The notes under the pieces were generated by a model that saw nothing but the letters and a program-made list of their open reading frames with translations, searched no databases and was not told where the DNA came from. The position numbers were made by a program, and so were the translations under genes. Of a DNA stretch of 64,000 nt, positions 1-8,534 are shown piece after piece (within the stretch, counting starts at the first letter, position 1; every line of letters starts with the position of its first letter). Source of the DNA: Bifidobacterium panos (GTDB taxonomy: Bacteria > Actinomycetota > Actinomycetes > Actinomycetales > Bifidobacteriaceae); contig NZ_JAAIIJ010000021.1 in assembly GCF_012932445.1 (NCBI RefSeq), forward strand, positions 86,710 to 150,709, in the 5' to 3' direction.

Positions 1-310
1 CCTTCAAATTCATGGTCAGCATATTGGTACCACAGACGAACTTACGCTCATTTTTAATTGCGCTTTCAAGAACGCTGGAATACGTATGAGTCGGAAGATG
101 CTTGAAACTTTGTTGAGGGAACAACTCACCCATCTGTTTCTGGACGTAAGACATGATGATTTGGTCTCCAGCGTTTTCGCTGCCCATAGCTGTGTCAAGC
201 AGGGTAATTTCATCATGACGAAAGTCACTGGATCTATTATGGGACGGCAGATGACTTGTGACAATGAAACTAGTTGTCTTCACTATGCGTTTCAAAAAAG
301 CTGGCTTCAT
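1..310 (-). CDS. Polysaccharide pyruvyl transferase family protein, N-terminal part (runs off left edge)
   Basis: This is an open frame from an ATG at 310 that reads to base 1 without a stop, so only about 103 residues are visible. A GGAG ribosome-binding site lies seven bases before the ATG. The product reads MKPAFLKRIVKTT at the start and has a central ENAGDQIIM segment followed by PTHTY and CGTNML. Pattern ..N.GD..I. followed by ..GTN is typical of the N-terminal half of polysaccharide pyruvyl transferases, which add ketal pyruvate to surface glycans. It follows the DUF4422 glycosyltransferase on the same strand by about 100 bases, consistent with an EPS operon continuing to the left. The rest of the gene and its active site lie outside the window. 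Local GC is lower than in the neighbours, as is common in EPS clusters. Confidence 0.72.
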   Translation of the reverse strand, partial: MKPAFLKRIVKTTSFIVTSHLPSHNRSSDFRHDEITLLDTAMGSENAGDQIIMSYVQKQMGELFPQQSFKHLPTHTYSSVLESAIKNERKFVCGTNMLTMNLK

Positions 311-411
311 CTTTTACTCCATGTGACAACCGATACGATCTGAGATTTTAATTAGCTTCTCATAAGGCTAATTCGATGGACATTTTCCCACATGCACTAC
401 AAACAGACCAT

Positions 412-1233
412 CTAAAAGCTTTTGTCATAGGTTTTCCCTCCGAACTTGGCTTTGAGGAAGCCGGTGCCTTTTTTCCACCAGTTGACGGGCTCGGGACTGA
501 CAACGGGCAGCTCGGCGAACGAGTAGTCGTTGGTGACGAGCCAAGGGTCAAGCAGACGTTCGCTGACGCGGCCGAGGTAACGGGCTTGGAAAGCGTCGCC
601 GTATTGGGCTGGATCCAAACGGCGTTCCAGCTCGAAGAGAATCGGGAACAGCCAGGTGCAATACTCGTCAAAGCGCTCGCGGCTCATGATGAACATGTTG
701 AAGATGTGGGCACTGGTGGATTTCATCAGCTTATCCCATGCGAGCACATAGTCGGGAGCCAAGTCGGCCAGCACCTCGCGGCAGGTGTCGAATTGCTCGG
801 CGTGGAAGGTGTGCGCGTAGTGCGAATAGACGGTTTCGATGTAATAATTGCGCTTCTTGGCCACGACGATGTTGCAATCAGCCAGCAACGCACGCACCTC
901 GTCTGAACCCACGATGCGCTCGAATCGGTCGCGCTTGAACCTCGCGCCGAACTTGGCCGAACCGAGATGGCGGCGGTAATGCACCAACCCCTTGTAATCC
1001 GTGTCGCAGTTCTTCCACAGCCAATACAGGCCGGTCAGCTCGCAATAATACCCGTTGCGATCAGAGATGTTGTCCCCGCTGTCGTCACCGGTCATGTCCG
1101 CGCATACTTCGGGGTGCAAGGCCGCGCCCACGTGCAATGGCAGGTACATCGGGTTACTGGGCATGCGATATGGCTTATGCGTGGCGACACCCACCGTGAC
1201 GGTGGGAGCCGGGGTTGCAGTTGAAGAACTCAC
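412..1233 (-). CDS. DUF4422-type glycosyltransferase of the EPS cluster
   Basis: The protein has 273 residues from a GTG start at 1233; a GAGG motif eight bases upstream overlaps the end of the preceding gene, which supports this start over longer in-frame extensions. The N-terminus reads VGVATHKPYRMP then YLPLHVG, and further on come a GYYCELTGLYWLWKN segment and YKGLVHYRRHL, all typical of the DUF4422 family. Family members are found in capsule and EPS loci and are believed to be cytoplasmic GT-A-like glycosyltransferases; the sugar is not predictable. The gene follows DUF4012 by ten bases, so translational coupling is likely. No frame disruption is seen. Confidence 0.85.
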   Translation of the reverse strand: MSSSTATPAPTVTVGVATHKPYRMPSNPMYLPLHVGAALHPEVCADMTGDDSGDNISDRNGYYCELTGLYWLWKNCDTDYKGLVHYRRHLGSAKFGARFKRDRFERIVGSDEVRALLADCNIVVAKKRNYYIETVYSHYAHTFHAEQFDTCREVLADLAPDYVLAWDKLMKSTSAHIFNMFIMSRERFDEYCTWLFPILFELERRLDPAQYGDAFQARYLGRVSERLLDPWLVTNDYSFAELPVVSPEPVNWWKKGTGFLKAKFGGKTYDKSF

Positions 1234-1243
1234 AGCAATCACC

Positions 1244-3085
1244 TCACTTGTCAATCGAGCAGGACTTGGTGTCGTAGGTGACGCCGAGGTCGGTCCAGCC
1301 CATGGGGGTTTGGTCGAACTTGAGATCGGTGGTGGCCTTGGGCGAGGTGGTGACGTCGAACTCGTAGGTGAGGTTCTGACCCTTGCCGATGTAGGCGAGC
1401 GCGCTGTACATGTCCCTGCCGTCCATGGTGGTAGCTTGTGGCACACTACCCTTACCCGAGCCGGAGACTTGGAAGTTTGCGATGGAGCCGCCGGCCGGCG
1501 CGTAAAACAGCATCTTCTCGGTGGCCTGACCACGCACGCCGGCAGCAGCTTGACCGTTGCCGCCCACCACATACCAACTCAGGTTGGCGTAATCCTCATC
1601 GGGCAGGTCGTTTTGCATGGTGAAGCTCACGTGGTAGGTCTGTGAACCGTCCTCATTGCAGGAGGTACGGGTCACGGTGGTGTTGCGATGCAGATACCAA
1701 TCGAGCTTGGAAGCGTTCTGCTGGTTCAGATACACGCCCACCTCGGGGTTCTCCTCGCTGGACGGGGCACCCTTGGACAACCCCATGTCTTTGAAGCTCT
1801 GGTTCTCGTCCTCGTGGAAGCTCGTGAAATACAGGTGCCGTCCCTCGGCCATCGGTGTGGTGATGTCACTCAGCTGCATCAGCTTTTTCACATCGAGGTT
1901 CTCGAACAACGCGTTCATCACATGGGAGGCGACGTATTCGAAATACCAGTCCTGATTGGCGATGTACACATCCTTGTAGATGCCGTTGAGCAGGAACTCG
2001 GCCGTGTTGTCGCCGGTGAGCAACGGGCCGTTGGGGACCTGCACGTCGCCGGTCATCTTGACAAGCTCCTGGATGAACACTGGGTCGATGGCCATCACGC
2101 CGTCCACATTGCTCGAATACTTCGAGCCCTGCCAGAACGAGGTGAGGTTCTTCGCCACCGTCTCATAATCGACGATGGCGGACTGGTCTCGGATATCGAA
2201 TGAGAAAGCCAACGGCTCGTCGAATACTGCATGCTCCGAATCCGTGCCGATGGTGGTGGGCAAGAACTCGGTATTTGGATGGAAATCACCGACCTGAACC
2301 TTGCCGTTGTCGGTGGTCATGCTGCCCAGCGAACCGATCAAACCGCCGATGGAGCGCGTCTCGGAGGTGGTGTTGGCCATAATCAGATACGTGCGCTGAC
2401 CGTCGTTGCCCATGAATTGTGGCAGAATCTGCAACAGCTTGTTGTTCTGGTTCAGCTTCTCGGCGAGGCCGGAGAATTGCTCGAGGCCCTGCTCATACGC
2501 TTGTTTCACTTTGTTGATGTGAGGGGTGGTCAGGTCCTTGAGCTTCTCATATTCCTGCTGAATCTGAGTGTTCGTATTGTCGAATGTTTTCTGGATGTCG
2601 TAAATCGGCTGCATGTTGACTTGACCTTCGCCGTCGCTCAGCTTCGAGCTCATCAGGGTGTTCAGCGAACCGGACAGGCTGGGCAGCGTCTTGGTGGCCA
2701 GATCATCCATCACTTCCGTCATGCCCTGCACGGTGCGAATGTCATCGCCATACTTCGGCAGCTTGGCCATTATATTCCACAGGTCACCATGCGTAATCTC
2801 ACGCGCCTTTGCGGTGTGTTCCTTCATAGAAGGCAACGCCTCGTCCAACGAAGTGGAATCCAAAGTTTTGGTGATGTCCTTGGCTTTCTTCACCGATTCG
2901 AAGGCTGCTGTTTCATGGGTTTTGACCTCCATGGCCTGACGATAGAACCGATAGCCGACCATCCCCAAGGCGACACCCAAGGCGAGCAACACGGCGAATA
3001 TGCCAAGCAATACCCACGGCCATACGCGACGTTGCTTCACCTCGCTTGCGGCATGGTTTGCGCCGTGATTATTCATCTTGGCCAC
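1244..3085 (-). CDS. DUF4012 domain membrane-anchored protein
   Basis: This 613-residue protein has a short basic N-terminus, one membrane segment at about residues 23-46 (VWPWVLLGIFAVLLALGVAL) and a long extracytoplasmic region. The middle contains TYLIMANTTSETRSIGG and GDFHPNTEFLPTTIG, typical of DUF4012. The biochemical role of the family is unknown. In actinobacteria and bifidobacteria, DUF4012 genes are commonly adjacent to the EPS priming transferase, as here, suggesting a role in polysaccharide assembly, export or cell attachment. The start has an AAGGAGCTGATTC leader, a good ribosome-binding site. The 3' end is ten bases from the DUF4422 gene start. Confidence 0.85.
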   Translation of the reverse strand: MAKMNNHGANHAASEVKQRRVWPWVLLGIFAVLLALGVALGMVGYRFYRQAMEVKTHETAAFESVKKAKDITKTLDSTSLDEALPSMKEHTAKAREITHGDLWNIMAKLPKYGDDIRTVQGMTEVMDDLATKTLPSLSGSLNTLMSSKLSDGEGQVNMQPIYDIQKTFDNTNTQIQQEYEKLKDLTTPHINKVKQAYEQGLEQFSGLAEKLNQNNKLLQILPQFMGNDGQRTYLIMANTTSETRSIGGLIGSLGSMTTDNGKVQVGDFHPNTEFLPTTIGTDSEHAVFDEPLAFSFDIRDQSAIVDYETVAKNLTSFWQGSKYSSNVDGVMAIDPVFIQELVKMTGDVQVPNGPLLTGDNTAEFLLNGIYKDVYIANQDWYFEYVASHVMNALFENLDVKKLMQLSDITTPMAEGRHLYFTSFHEDENQSFKDMGLSKGAPSSEENPEVGVYLNQQNASKLDWYLHRNTTVTRTSCNEDGSQTYHVSFTMQNDLPDEDYANLSWYVVGGNGQAAAGVRGQATEKMLFYAPAGGSIANFQVSGSGKGSVPQATTMDGRDMYSALAYIGKGQNLTYEFDVTTSPKATTDLKFDQTPMGWTDLGVTYDTKSCSIDK

Positions 3086-3134
3086 GAATCAGCTCCTTGT
3101 CGATGGCGTATCAGGGGGTATCTAAAGCACCTAT

Positions 3135-4889
3135 TCAGTATGCACCATCGCCGCGCAACACTACACCAACCGTCTTGATCAGAATGGCGATATCCGTCAT
3201 TAACGACCAGTTCTCCACATAGTTGACATCGAGGAACTCGGCATCCTCCTGAGACAGATTGTTGCGACCGGAAATCTGCCAAGGGCCGGTGATACCGGGA
3301 CGAACCAGCAGACGAGCGGAATACAGGGAGGAATACTGATCCACCTCGTAGCGGCGTTGGGGGCGCGGGCCGACCAGCGACATATCGCCCTTCAGCACGT
3401 TGATGAACTGCGGGATCTCGTCGATCGAGGTCTTGCGAATGAATCGGCCCACGCGGGTGATGCGCGGATCGTCTTTCACCTTGAACGTGGCGGCGAGCTT
3501 CACGCCAGCGGCGGCGGCCACTTCGGCGTCGTGCTTGTCGGCGTCAATGCGCATGGACCGCATCTTCAGCACCTTGAACGGTTCGCCATACAGCCCGATG
3601 CGTTCCTGCTTGTAGAACACCGGGCCGCCGTCCTCCACTTTGATGAAGATGGCGGTGATAGCCATGATAATCGAGCCGGGAATCAGCGCGACCAGAGAGC
3701 CGGCAATATCGACCGCACGCTTCATGAAGCGAATCGGCAGGGAATATTGCGGCAGGGAGGCCGTCATAATCGGCATGGCGGAGTTATTGCGCATATGGAT
3801 GCGCCCGCCGCCGATGTCTGCCACGGAAGCGGTGACAGCCAGTTCCATGTTCAACGATTCCACCGCCAGCGCCAGTGTGCGCATCGTCTCCGAATCGCGA
3901 GTGAGCACATCGGCAATCAGCACGATGCGCGCGCCAAGGTGGCGTGCGGTTTGCGGCAGACGCGAGTTCAACGGCAGCACGCGCAACCCGCGCTCATAAT
4001 CGTTCTGCGGCTCGAATGGAACCGAAATCAAGTGCTGGGGTGAATCCGGGTCGTTCTCCTCGCCAATCTCCTCCACTGGGCACACTGCGATGGGCGCATA
4101 TCCCATGGCCAAGCCCGATTGAGAAGTGAGCTTGCCGATGACGGAACGGATGCCCTCGGGCGAGCCGATGACCAGCGTGGAGTAATTGTATTCACCCATG
4201 CGACGATTGCGATGCAGCAGACGGCGCATCAACCAACGTTCCACCAACGTGAACGCGGCGGCCATCGCCGTGGCGGAACTCACCAACCAGCGGGGATACG
4301 GCACGCCGAACAGATACGCCACAGAACACAGCGCGAAGAAATTCAGCACGGCGGCGCTCAGTATCCTCGCATACAGCGAATAGCCTTCGCCCATCACATG
4401 GCGCACATAGCTTCTCATAAAAGCCAGGCAGAACACCCACACCAGGCAGAACACGGCGAGAGTGGGCATGACCCCTCCGGGCACACTAAGCCGCACCGTG
4501 CGCAACACATCGGCGCGTATGAGAAGTTCCAGCACACAGGCCAACAACATCATCAACACGTCCAACGCCACAAGCGCGAAGTTGTAAATGTAACGCCATC
4601 TGGGGCCGAGGGGCCATCGGAATGCGGGACGCCGACTGCCTACCGTCGTATCCGGGCGATAGGTGCCGTCGAAGAACGTGGGAGCCGCCTCGGCTGGGGA
4701 CGCACTTGCGTTTTCTGCGGACGTCGCGGAACCGTCGCCCTGCGGCAGATTGGAACGCTTGGCCCGAGGAGGAACGGGAGGAACCAGAGGCACGCCGTAA
4801 TCATCCGGGGCGTGGGGATCTGACGGGGTAGCCGAAATCTGCTCAGTCAGCAGATCGGAGTCGTCGCTGTGATTTGCAAGCAAGGACAC
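3135..4889 (-). CDS. Priming sugar transferase (polyprenyl-phosphate glycosylphosphotransferase), EPS initiation
   Basis: The visible product is 584 residues from a GTG at 4889. It has several hydrophobic segments in residues 90-230 and a C-terminal bacterial sugar transferase domain from about residue 380 (KRAVDIAGSLVALIPG, then KQERIGLYGEPF, KMRSM, KTSIDEIPQ, DMSLVGPRPQ, RPGITGPWQ). This family transfers a sugar-1-phosphate to undecaprenyl phosphate at the membrane, the first step of EPS repeat synthesis. The start is doubtful: the GTG is the last base of a nine-G run and has no separate ribosome-binding site. An upstream ATG at 4978 (with another at 4969) opens a frame that enters the same G run out of phase; one extra G (or two fewer) would fuse it to this gene, giving 614 residues. 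Phase variation at the start is therefore plausible. Confidence 0.88.
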   Translation of the reverse strand: MSLLANHSDDSDLLTEQISATPSDPHAPDDYGVPLVPPVPPRAKRSNLPQGDGSATSAENASASPAEAAPTFFDGTYRPDTTVGSRRPAFRWPLGPRWRYIYNFALVALDVLMMLLACVLELLIRADVLRTVRLSVPGGVMPTLAVFCLVWVFCLAFMRSYVRHVMGEGYSLYARILSAAVLNFFALCSVAYLFGVPYPRWLVSSATAMAAAFTLVERWLMRRLLHRNRRMGEYNYSTLVIGSPEGIRSVIGKLTSQSGLAMGYAPIAVCPVEEIGEENDPDSPQHLISVPFEPQNDYERGLRVLPLNSRLPQTARHLGARIVLIADVLTRDSETMRTLALAVESLNMELAVTASVADIGGGRIHMRNNSAMPIMTASLPQYSLPIRFMKRAVDIAGSLVALIPGSIIMAITAIFIKVEDGGPVFYKQERIGLYGEPFKVLKMRSMRIDADKHDAEVAAAAGVKLAATFKVKDDPRITRVGRFIRKTSIDEIPQFINVLKGDMSLVGPRPQRRYEVDQYSSLYSARLLVRPGITGPWQISGRNNLSQEDAEFLDVNYVENWSLMTDIAILIKTVGVVLRGDGAY

Positions 4890-4897
4890 CCCCCCCC
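4889..4897. repeat. Nine-base poly-C/poly-G tract at the start of the priming transferase
   Basis: Nine consecutive C on the plus strand (G on the coding strand) abut the annotated GTG start of the EPS priming transferase. Changing the run to ten joins the gene to an upstream ATG frame. Slipped-strand mispairing at G/C runs of this length is a well known cause of phase variation. Confidence 0.8.
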
Positions 4898-5039
4898 GAC
4901 GCTTGGTGCGCTTACGGAACCCAAGATTGCCCCGCTTTCCGCAACTGCTGACTTCCTGCTATCTCCCATGTCGCTCATGGTACAACAAACTCTGACAAAA
5001 GGGTGGAAGGTACCACGCAAAATGTTCGATTGCATGGGG

Positions 5040-5861
5040 TTAGCCGCGCACCACCACATTGCGCAGTGAACCGATACCCTCCACATGCACGACGGTTTCG
5101 TCCCCCGGTTCCAGATGGCCGGAGGCGTTCGGCGTGCCGGTCATGATCACGTCACCGGGCAGCAGCGTGGAGAAGGACGAAATCGCGGCAATCTGCTCGG
5201 GGATGCCGTGAATCAGGTTCGCTGTGGTGCCGCAAGCCATTTCGACGTTCTCGCCGTTGAGCGTGAAGGAAATGTTCGCGTCGCGCCAGTTCACGTCGTC
5301 GCGGGACACAATCCAGGGGCCGAGCGGGCAGGAGGTGTCGAAGCCCTTGGCGCGCGTCCACGTGGGGTCGGAGCCTTGCAAGTCGCGCAAGGTGACGTCG
5401 TTGACGCAGGTGAAGCCGAGCACGTAATCCATCGCCTGATCGACGGGGACGTTCTTCGCCACGCGGCCCATCACCACGGCCAGCTCGGGCTCGAAGTTCA
5501 TGTCGTTGGAGCAGGCGGGAAGCACGATTGGGTCGTCCGGGCCGATCACCGAGGTGGACGGCTTGGTGAAGATGACCATGTTCCCCGGCGCGTGCTCTTC
5601 GGCGGACTGGCCCTTTTCGTACATGTGCCGGGCGTGCGCCTCGTAGTTCTTGGCCAAGCCGAACACCTTCGAGGGGAGGACGGGCGCGAGCAGGCGGATG
5701 CCATCGGCGTCAAGCGCGTAACGCTGGCCGGTGGGAGCAACCTGACCACCCAGCAGCGGGTGGCCGTCGAGCTCGACGAGATAATCCTTGCCGTCAGCCT
5801 CGTCTTTCTGCACGAAAGCATAGCGCGGTGAATCATTGAGGGAAAAACGTGCGATTCTCAT
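5040..5861 (-). CDS. Fumarylacetoacetate hydrolase (FAH) family protein
   Basis: The 273-residue protein shows the FAH fold pattern: KVFGLAKNYEAHA near residue 65, FTKPSTSVIGPDDPI, then FEPELAVVMG (metal-ligand Glu-x-Glu) and VLGFTCVNDVTLRDLQ, RAKGFDTSCPLGPWIV and a C-terminal LLPGDVIMTGTP. Family members are divalent-metal hydrolases, decarboxylases or isomerases acting on 2-oxo or acylpyruvate-type substrates; the substrate cannot be told here. The ATG at 5861 has no clear ribosome-binding site, so a short-leader or leaderless transcript is possible. It is separated from the EPS genes by about 150 bases and appears to be a stand-alone gene. Confidence 0.88.
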   Translation of the reverse strand: MRIARFSLNDSPRYAFVQKDEADGKDYLVELDGHPLLGGQVAPTGQRYALDADGIRLLAPVLPSKVFGLAKNYEAHARHMYEKGQSAEEHAPGNMVIFTKPSTSVIGPDDPIVLPACSNDMNFEPELAVVMGRVAKNVPVDQAMDYVLGFTCVNDVTLRDLQGSDPTWTRAKGFDTSCPLGPWIVSRDDVNWRDANISFTLNGENVEMACGTTANLIHGIPEQIAAISSFSTLLPGDVIMTGTPNASGHLEPGDETVVHVEGIGSLRNVVVRG

Positions 5862-5956
5862 GAGTACCAGTCTAGCGATGGGCTTGGCCGAGCTGGGCCG
5901 AGCTTGTTACGTTGCGAACGAGGCTGACGAACGGACGGAACGGGGGCGGGCAACAC

Positions 5957-6547
5957 TCAGGCCGCGAGACACGCCTCGTAAGTGCTGGCGATCAGCGTGT
6001 CCATCTGGCTGCAGGAAGCACTTGTCGACGTGGTTCCGGCGGCACCAAAATAGTTGTAATCGCCACCGTAATAACCGTACTGGCTGTAGTTGTAGCCGTG
6101 ATCGCGACCGTACTGAGCCAGCGCCGCGCCGAAGCCGAGAATCATCAGTATCACAAGCAGAATGGCAAGAGCGATGCGCACTGCGCTGATCACGATACCG
6201 GCGATGGCGAGGCCCTGCCCCCTTTCCCCGGACTGCTTCGCCTGTTTGAGGCCCACGATGCTCAATATCAGGCCAACGATGGAGATGAGGAAGGAGCACA
6301 CGAACCCGGCGATGCACATGCCGTTCCAGTTTTGCTGCTGTTGCGCGGGATATGGATACGCACCCTGTTGACCCGGCTGGTACACACCTTGCGGCGGATA
6401 GGTTGCGCCCGGCTGCGCTGACTGCGTCTCCTGCTGGTACGGCTGCTGCGTGTATGCGGACGCATATTGCTGATCATTTTGCTGGGTATAACCCGACTGC
6501 TGGGGATTCGGCTCTTGATAAGGCTGCTGGCTGTTTGAGTCGGTCAT
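5957..6547 (-). CDS. DUF4190-type small membrane protein with Gln/Tyr/Pro-rich N-terminus
   Basis: The protein is 196 residues. Residues 1-70 are rich in Q, P, Y and G (repeated PQQ, YTQQ, YQQ) and should be disordered and cytoplasmic. Two hydrophobic segments follow (about 75-100 and 113-140), with the signature pattern GxxxGxxxxxQ..GERGQGLAIAGI seen in DUF4190 proteins. The tail is Tyr/Gly-rich and ends after a Cys-containing segment. Function is unknown. A GAGGAG ribosome-binding site sits about eight bases before the ATG. It may be monocistronic. Confidence 0.75.
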   Translation of the reverse strand: MTDSNSQQPYQEPNPQQSGYTQQNDQQYASAYTQQPYQQETQSAQPGATYPPQGVYQPGQQGAYPYPAQQQQNWNGMCIAGFVCSFLISIVGLILSIVGLKQAKQSGERGQGLAIAGIVISAVRIALAILLVILMILGFGAALAQYGRDHGYNYSQYGYYGGDYNYFGAAGTTSTSASCSQMDTLIASTYEACLAA

Positions 6548-6702
6548 CTGCGGTTCTCCTCAATTTGGTTATGCGTGTTGTGAGTGCAGTTTACCGCGCG
6601 ACCTAGCCGCGAGAATTGTTCTGCCGCCATATTGCGCGAATATTCCACGTTCTGGCCGCAAGCGCAGACGGCAAGGAAGCAGATTGGCCGGATGGCTGGC
6701 TG

Positions 6703-7533
6703 TTACACGAAGGCGCGCGGGCCGAAGACGGCAGTGCCTGCGCGCACGATGGTGGCACCTTCGCGAATGGCAAGTTCCATATCCTGCGTCATGCCCATCG
6801 ACAGCTCGGTGCAATGCTCGGTGCCGGGCGAGGCCTCGGCAAGAATCTGGTCGCGCACCTTGCGTAAGTGGGCGAAGCCGGCGCGAATGGTCGCCTCGTC
6901 TTGCACATGCGCACCAATGGTCATCAGACCTTGCAAACGCAAGCCGCCCATGTTGCCGATGCGTTGCGCGAAATCGATGGCGTGGCTGGGCGGGCAGCCG
7001 GACTTGGACTCCTCGCCGGACTCGTTGACCTCCAGCATCACGCCGACGGTGGTGCCGCGCGCGACGGCGCGACGGGCGATTTTCTCCGCCAGCGCGATGG
7101 CGTCCACCGATTCGATGCAATCCACCGCGGGCAGCACTTTGCCGATTTTATTGGATTGCAGCTGGCCGATGAGATGAAAGGGGATGTGCGCGGACTCCTG
7201 CGCCGATTCTTGCGCCGATTCGGATTCGACGGCACCAAGACTGAACCCACGCGCGGCTGCAAGGCGCACCAGCCCGGGTGCTTTGACCTGCACTTCCTGG
7301 GGGCGGTTCTCGCCAATCATGCGCACCCCGGCGTCGATAGCCGCCATGATTTCGCCCACATCGCGCGTTTTCGTGGCGGCAAGCAGGCTCACCGAACCGG
7401 GTTCGCGCCCGGCTGCAACCTCGGCGGCCGCGATGCGGTCGAGCGTGCGGCGCACATTGTCAGCGATTTCGCGAGCACGCGCAGGCGCAATGGTCTCGTT
7501 GGCAAGATTCTTATGCTCCATATACGCTGCCAT
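6703..7533 (-). CDS. YggS/PLPBP family pyridoxal-5'-phosphate homeostasis protein
   Basis: At 276 residues it is slightly longer than typical YggS proteins (about 230). The PLP-binding lysine lies in LLAATKT, followed by GENRPQE, HLIGQLQSNK, a VNxSGE..K.G segment and ELSMGMTQDMELAI, with GTAVFGPR at the end. The family keeps free PLP under control in the cytoplasm and has no known enzymatic turnover. An insertion before HIPFHLIG carries a short AQESAQES repeat encoded by near-identical 12-base units, which accounts for most of the extra length. The start (ATG 7533) has a weak ribosome-binding site; an ATG at 7521 is an alternative. Confidence 0.9.
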   Translation of the reverse strand: MAAYMEHKNLANETIAPARAREIADNVRRTLDRIAAAEVAAGREPGSVSLLAATKTRDVGEIMAAIDAGVRMIGENRPQEVQVKAPGLVRLAAARGFSLGAVESESAQESAQESAHIPFHLIGQLQSNKIGKVLPAVDCIESVDAIALAEKIARRAVARGTTVGVMLEVNESGEESKSGCPPSHAIDFAQRIGNMGGLRLQGLMTIGAHVQDEATIRAGFAHLRKVRDQILAEASPGTEHCTELSMGMTQDMELAIREGATIVRAGTAVFGPRAFV

Positions 7534-7568
7534 GCCGCGCCTGTTCGTCCCGTTCGCGTGAAGCCGCG

Positions 7569-8534
7569 TTATTGCTGCTGGGCGACTTGGGGGAAGTCGA
7601 CCTGCGGATCGAAGTGGATCGCCTCGATCATCTGCTTGATCATCTTGCGGCGCAGAGGCTTGGCGACACCGCCGCGACGCATCTCGCGAATCACCATGGC
7701 GCAGAAAATCAGGTATTTCGGCTTGCCTTCATGGTGCAGACGATACGACGCCTGGTTGCGCACACCGTAAGCGAACTTCCATTCGTTCTTCTCGTCGATC
7801 ATCGAGAAGTTGACGCCCTTGTTCACGCCCATGTCGTGCAGCACAACGGAATCGAGCACCTCGACACCGGGGCACGCCCTGGTGATGCGCAGCGTGTATT
7901 CCGCATCATCGAACCAGATGAAATATTCCTTATATGGCAGACCATAAGCTTCCATCACCCAGCGGGGAATCAGCACGGAGACAAACGAGCAGGAGGTGAC
8001 CAGCACCAGATTGTTGTGGCCTTTGGCTTGCAAGCGCCCCCAATCCCACGTGGGGATGGGGTTGTTCATTTCGGAAATGTTGCCGTCGATGTATTTGACC
8101 ATCGAGCAGGCGTATGGCACGTCGGGCCCGAGCTCCTGAACCGCGGCGTTGAAACCGTCGACCAGTTTGGCCAAGGCATCGGGCTGCGGATAGCCGTCGT
8201 CGTCGAAGATCCAGACGAAATCGGCGCCCAGCTCATACCCCTTGCGCATGCCGGTGGAGAAACCACCCGCGCCACCCGCGTTCTCGGGCAGGGTGACGAT
8301 GGTGAGTTGCACCTTATTCTTCAGCTTGAAATCACGCTCATAATCAGCCAGGTAAGCGGCGGTGTCGTCGGTGGACGCATTATTTACGATGATGAGCTGC
8401 TCGGGCAGGCGGGTTTGCGCCTCAAGCGAGGCGAGCACCGTCTTGAGCTTTTCCAAGCGGTTGAAAGTGACGACGACCGCGGCGACGGTTTGCTGAGGTT
8501 TGTTGGATTTCGCGACGCGAAAGACCATGGTCAT
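7569..8534 (-). CDS. Family 2 glycosyltransferase (galactofuranosyl/rhamnosyl type)
   Basis: The 321-residue protein begins with a GT2 nucleotide-binding fold (VAAVVVTFNRLEKL, IIVNNASTDDT) and has the metal-binding FDDDG motif at about residue 125 and an acidic FDDAEYTLR later. Spacing and the GGAGGFSTGM segment resemble galactofuranosyltransferases and related actinobacterial GT2 enzymes, but the sugar is inferred only. The ATG overlaps the stop of the upstream GT4 gene (ATGA), so the pair is translationally coupled and likely acts in one surface-glycan pathway. Confidence 0.85.
   Translation of the reverse strand: MTMVFRVAKSNKPQQTVAAVVVTFNRLEKLKTVLASLEAQTRLPEQLIIVNNASTDDTAAYLADYERDFKLKNKVQLTIVTLPENAGGAGGFSTGMRKGYELGADFVWIFDDDGYPQPDALAKLVDGFNAAVQELGPDVPYACSMVKYIDGNISEMNNPIPTWDWGRLQAKGHNNLVLVTSCSFVSVLIPRWVMEAYGLPYKEYFIWFDDAEYTLRITRACPGVEVLDSVVLHDMGVNKGVNFSMIDEKNEWKFAYGVRNQASYRLHHEGKPKYLIFCAMVIREMRRGGVAKPLRRKMIKQMIEAIHFDPQVDFPQVAQQQ

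Noticed and set aside
16..343. Two closed frames (16-264 minus, 86-343 plus) at the left edge as small genes
   Set aside because: A third frame on the minus strand (1-310) is open to the edge, has a ribosome-binding site and reads as a pyruvyl transferase; the others have no family features.
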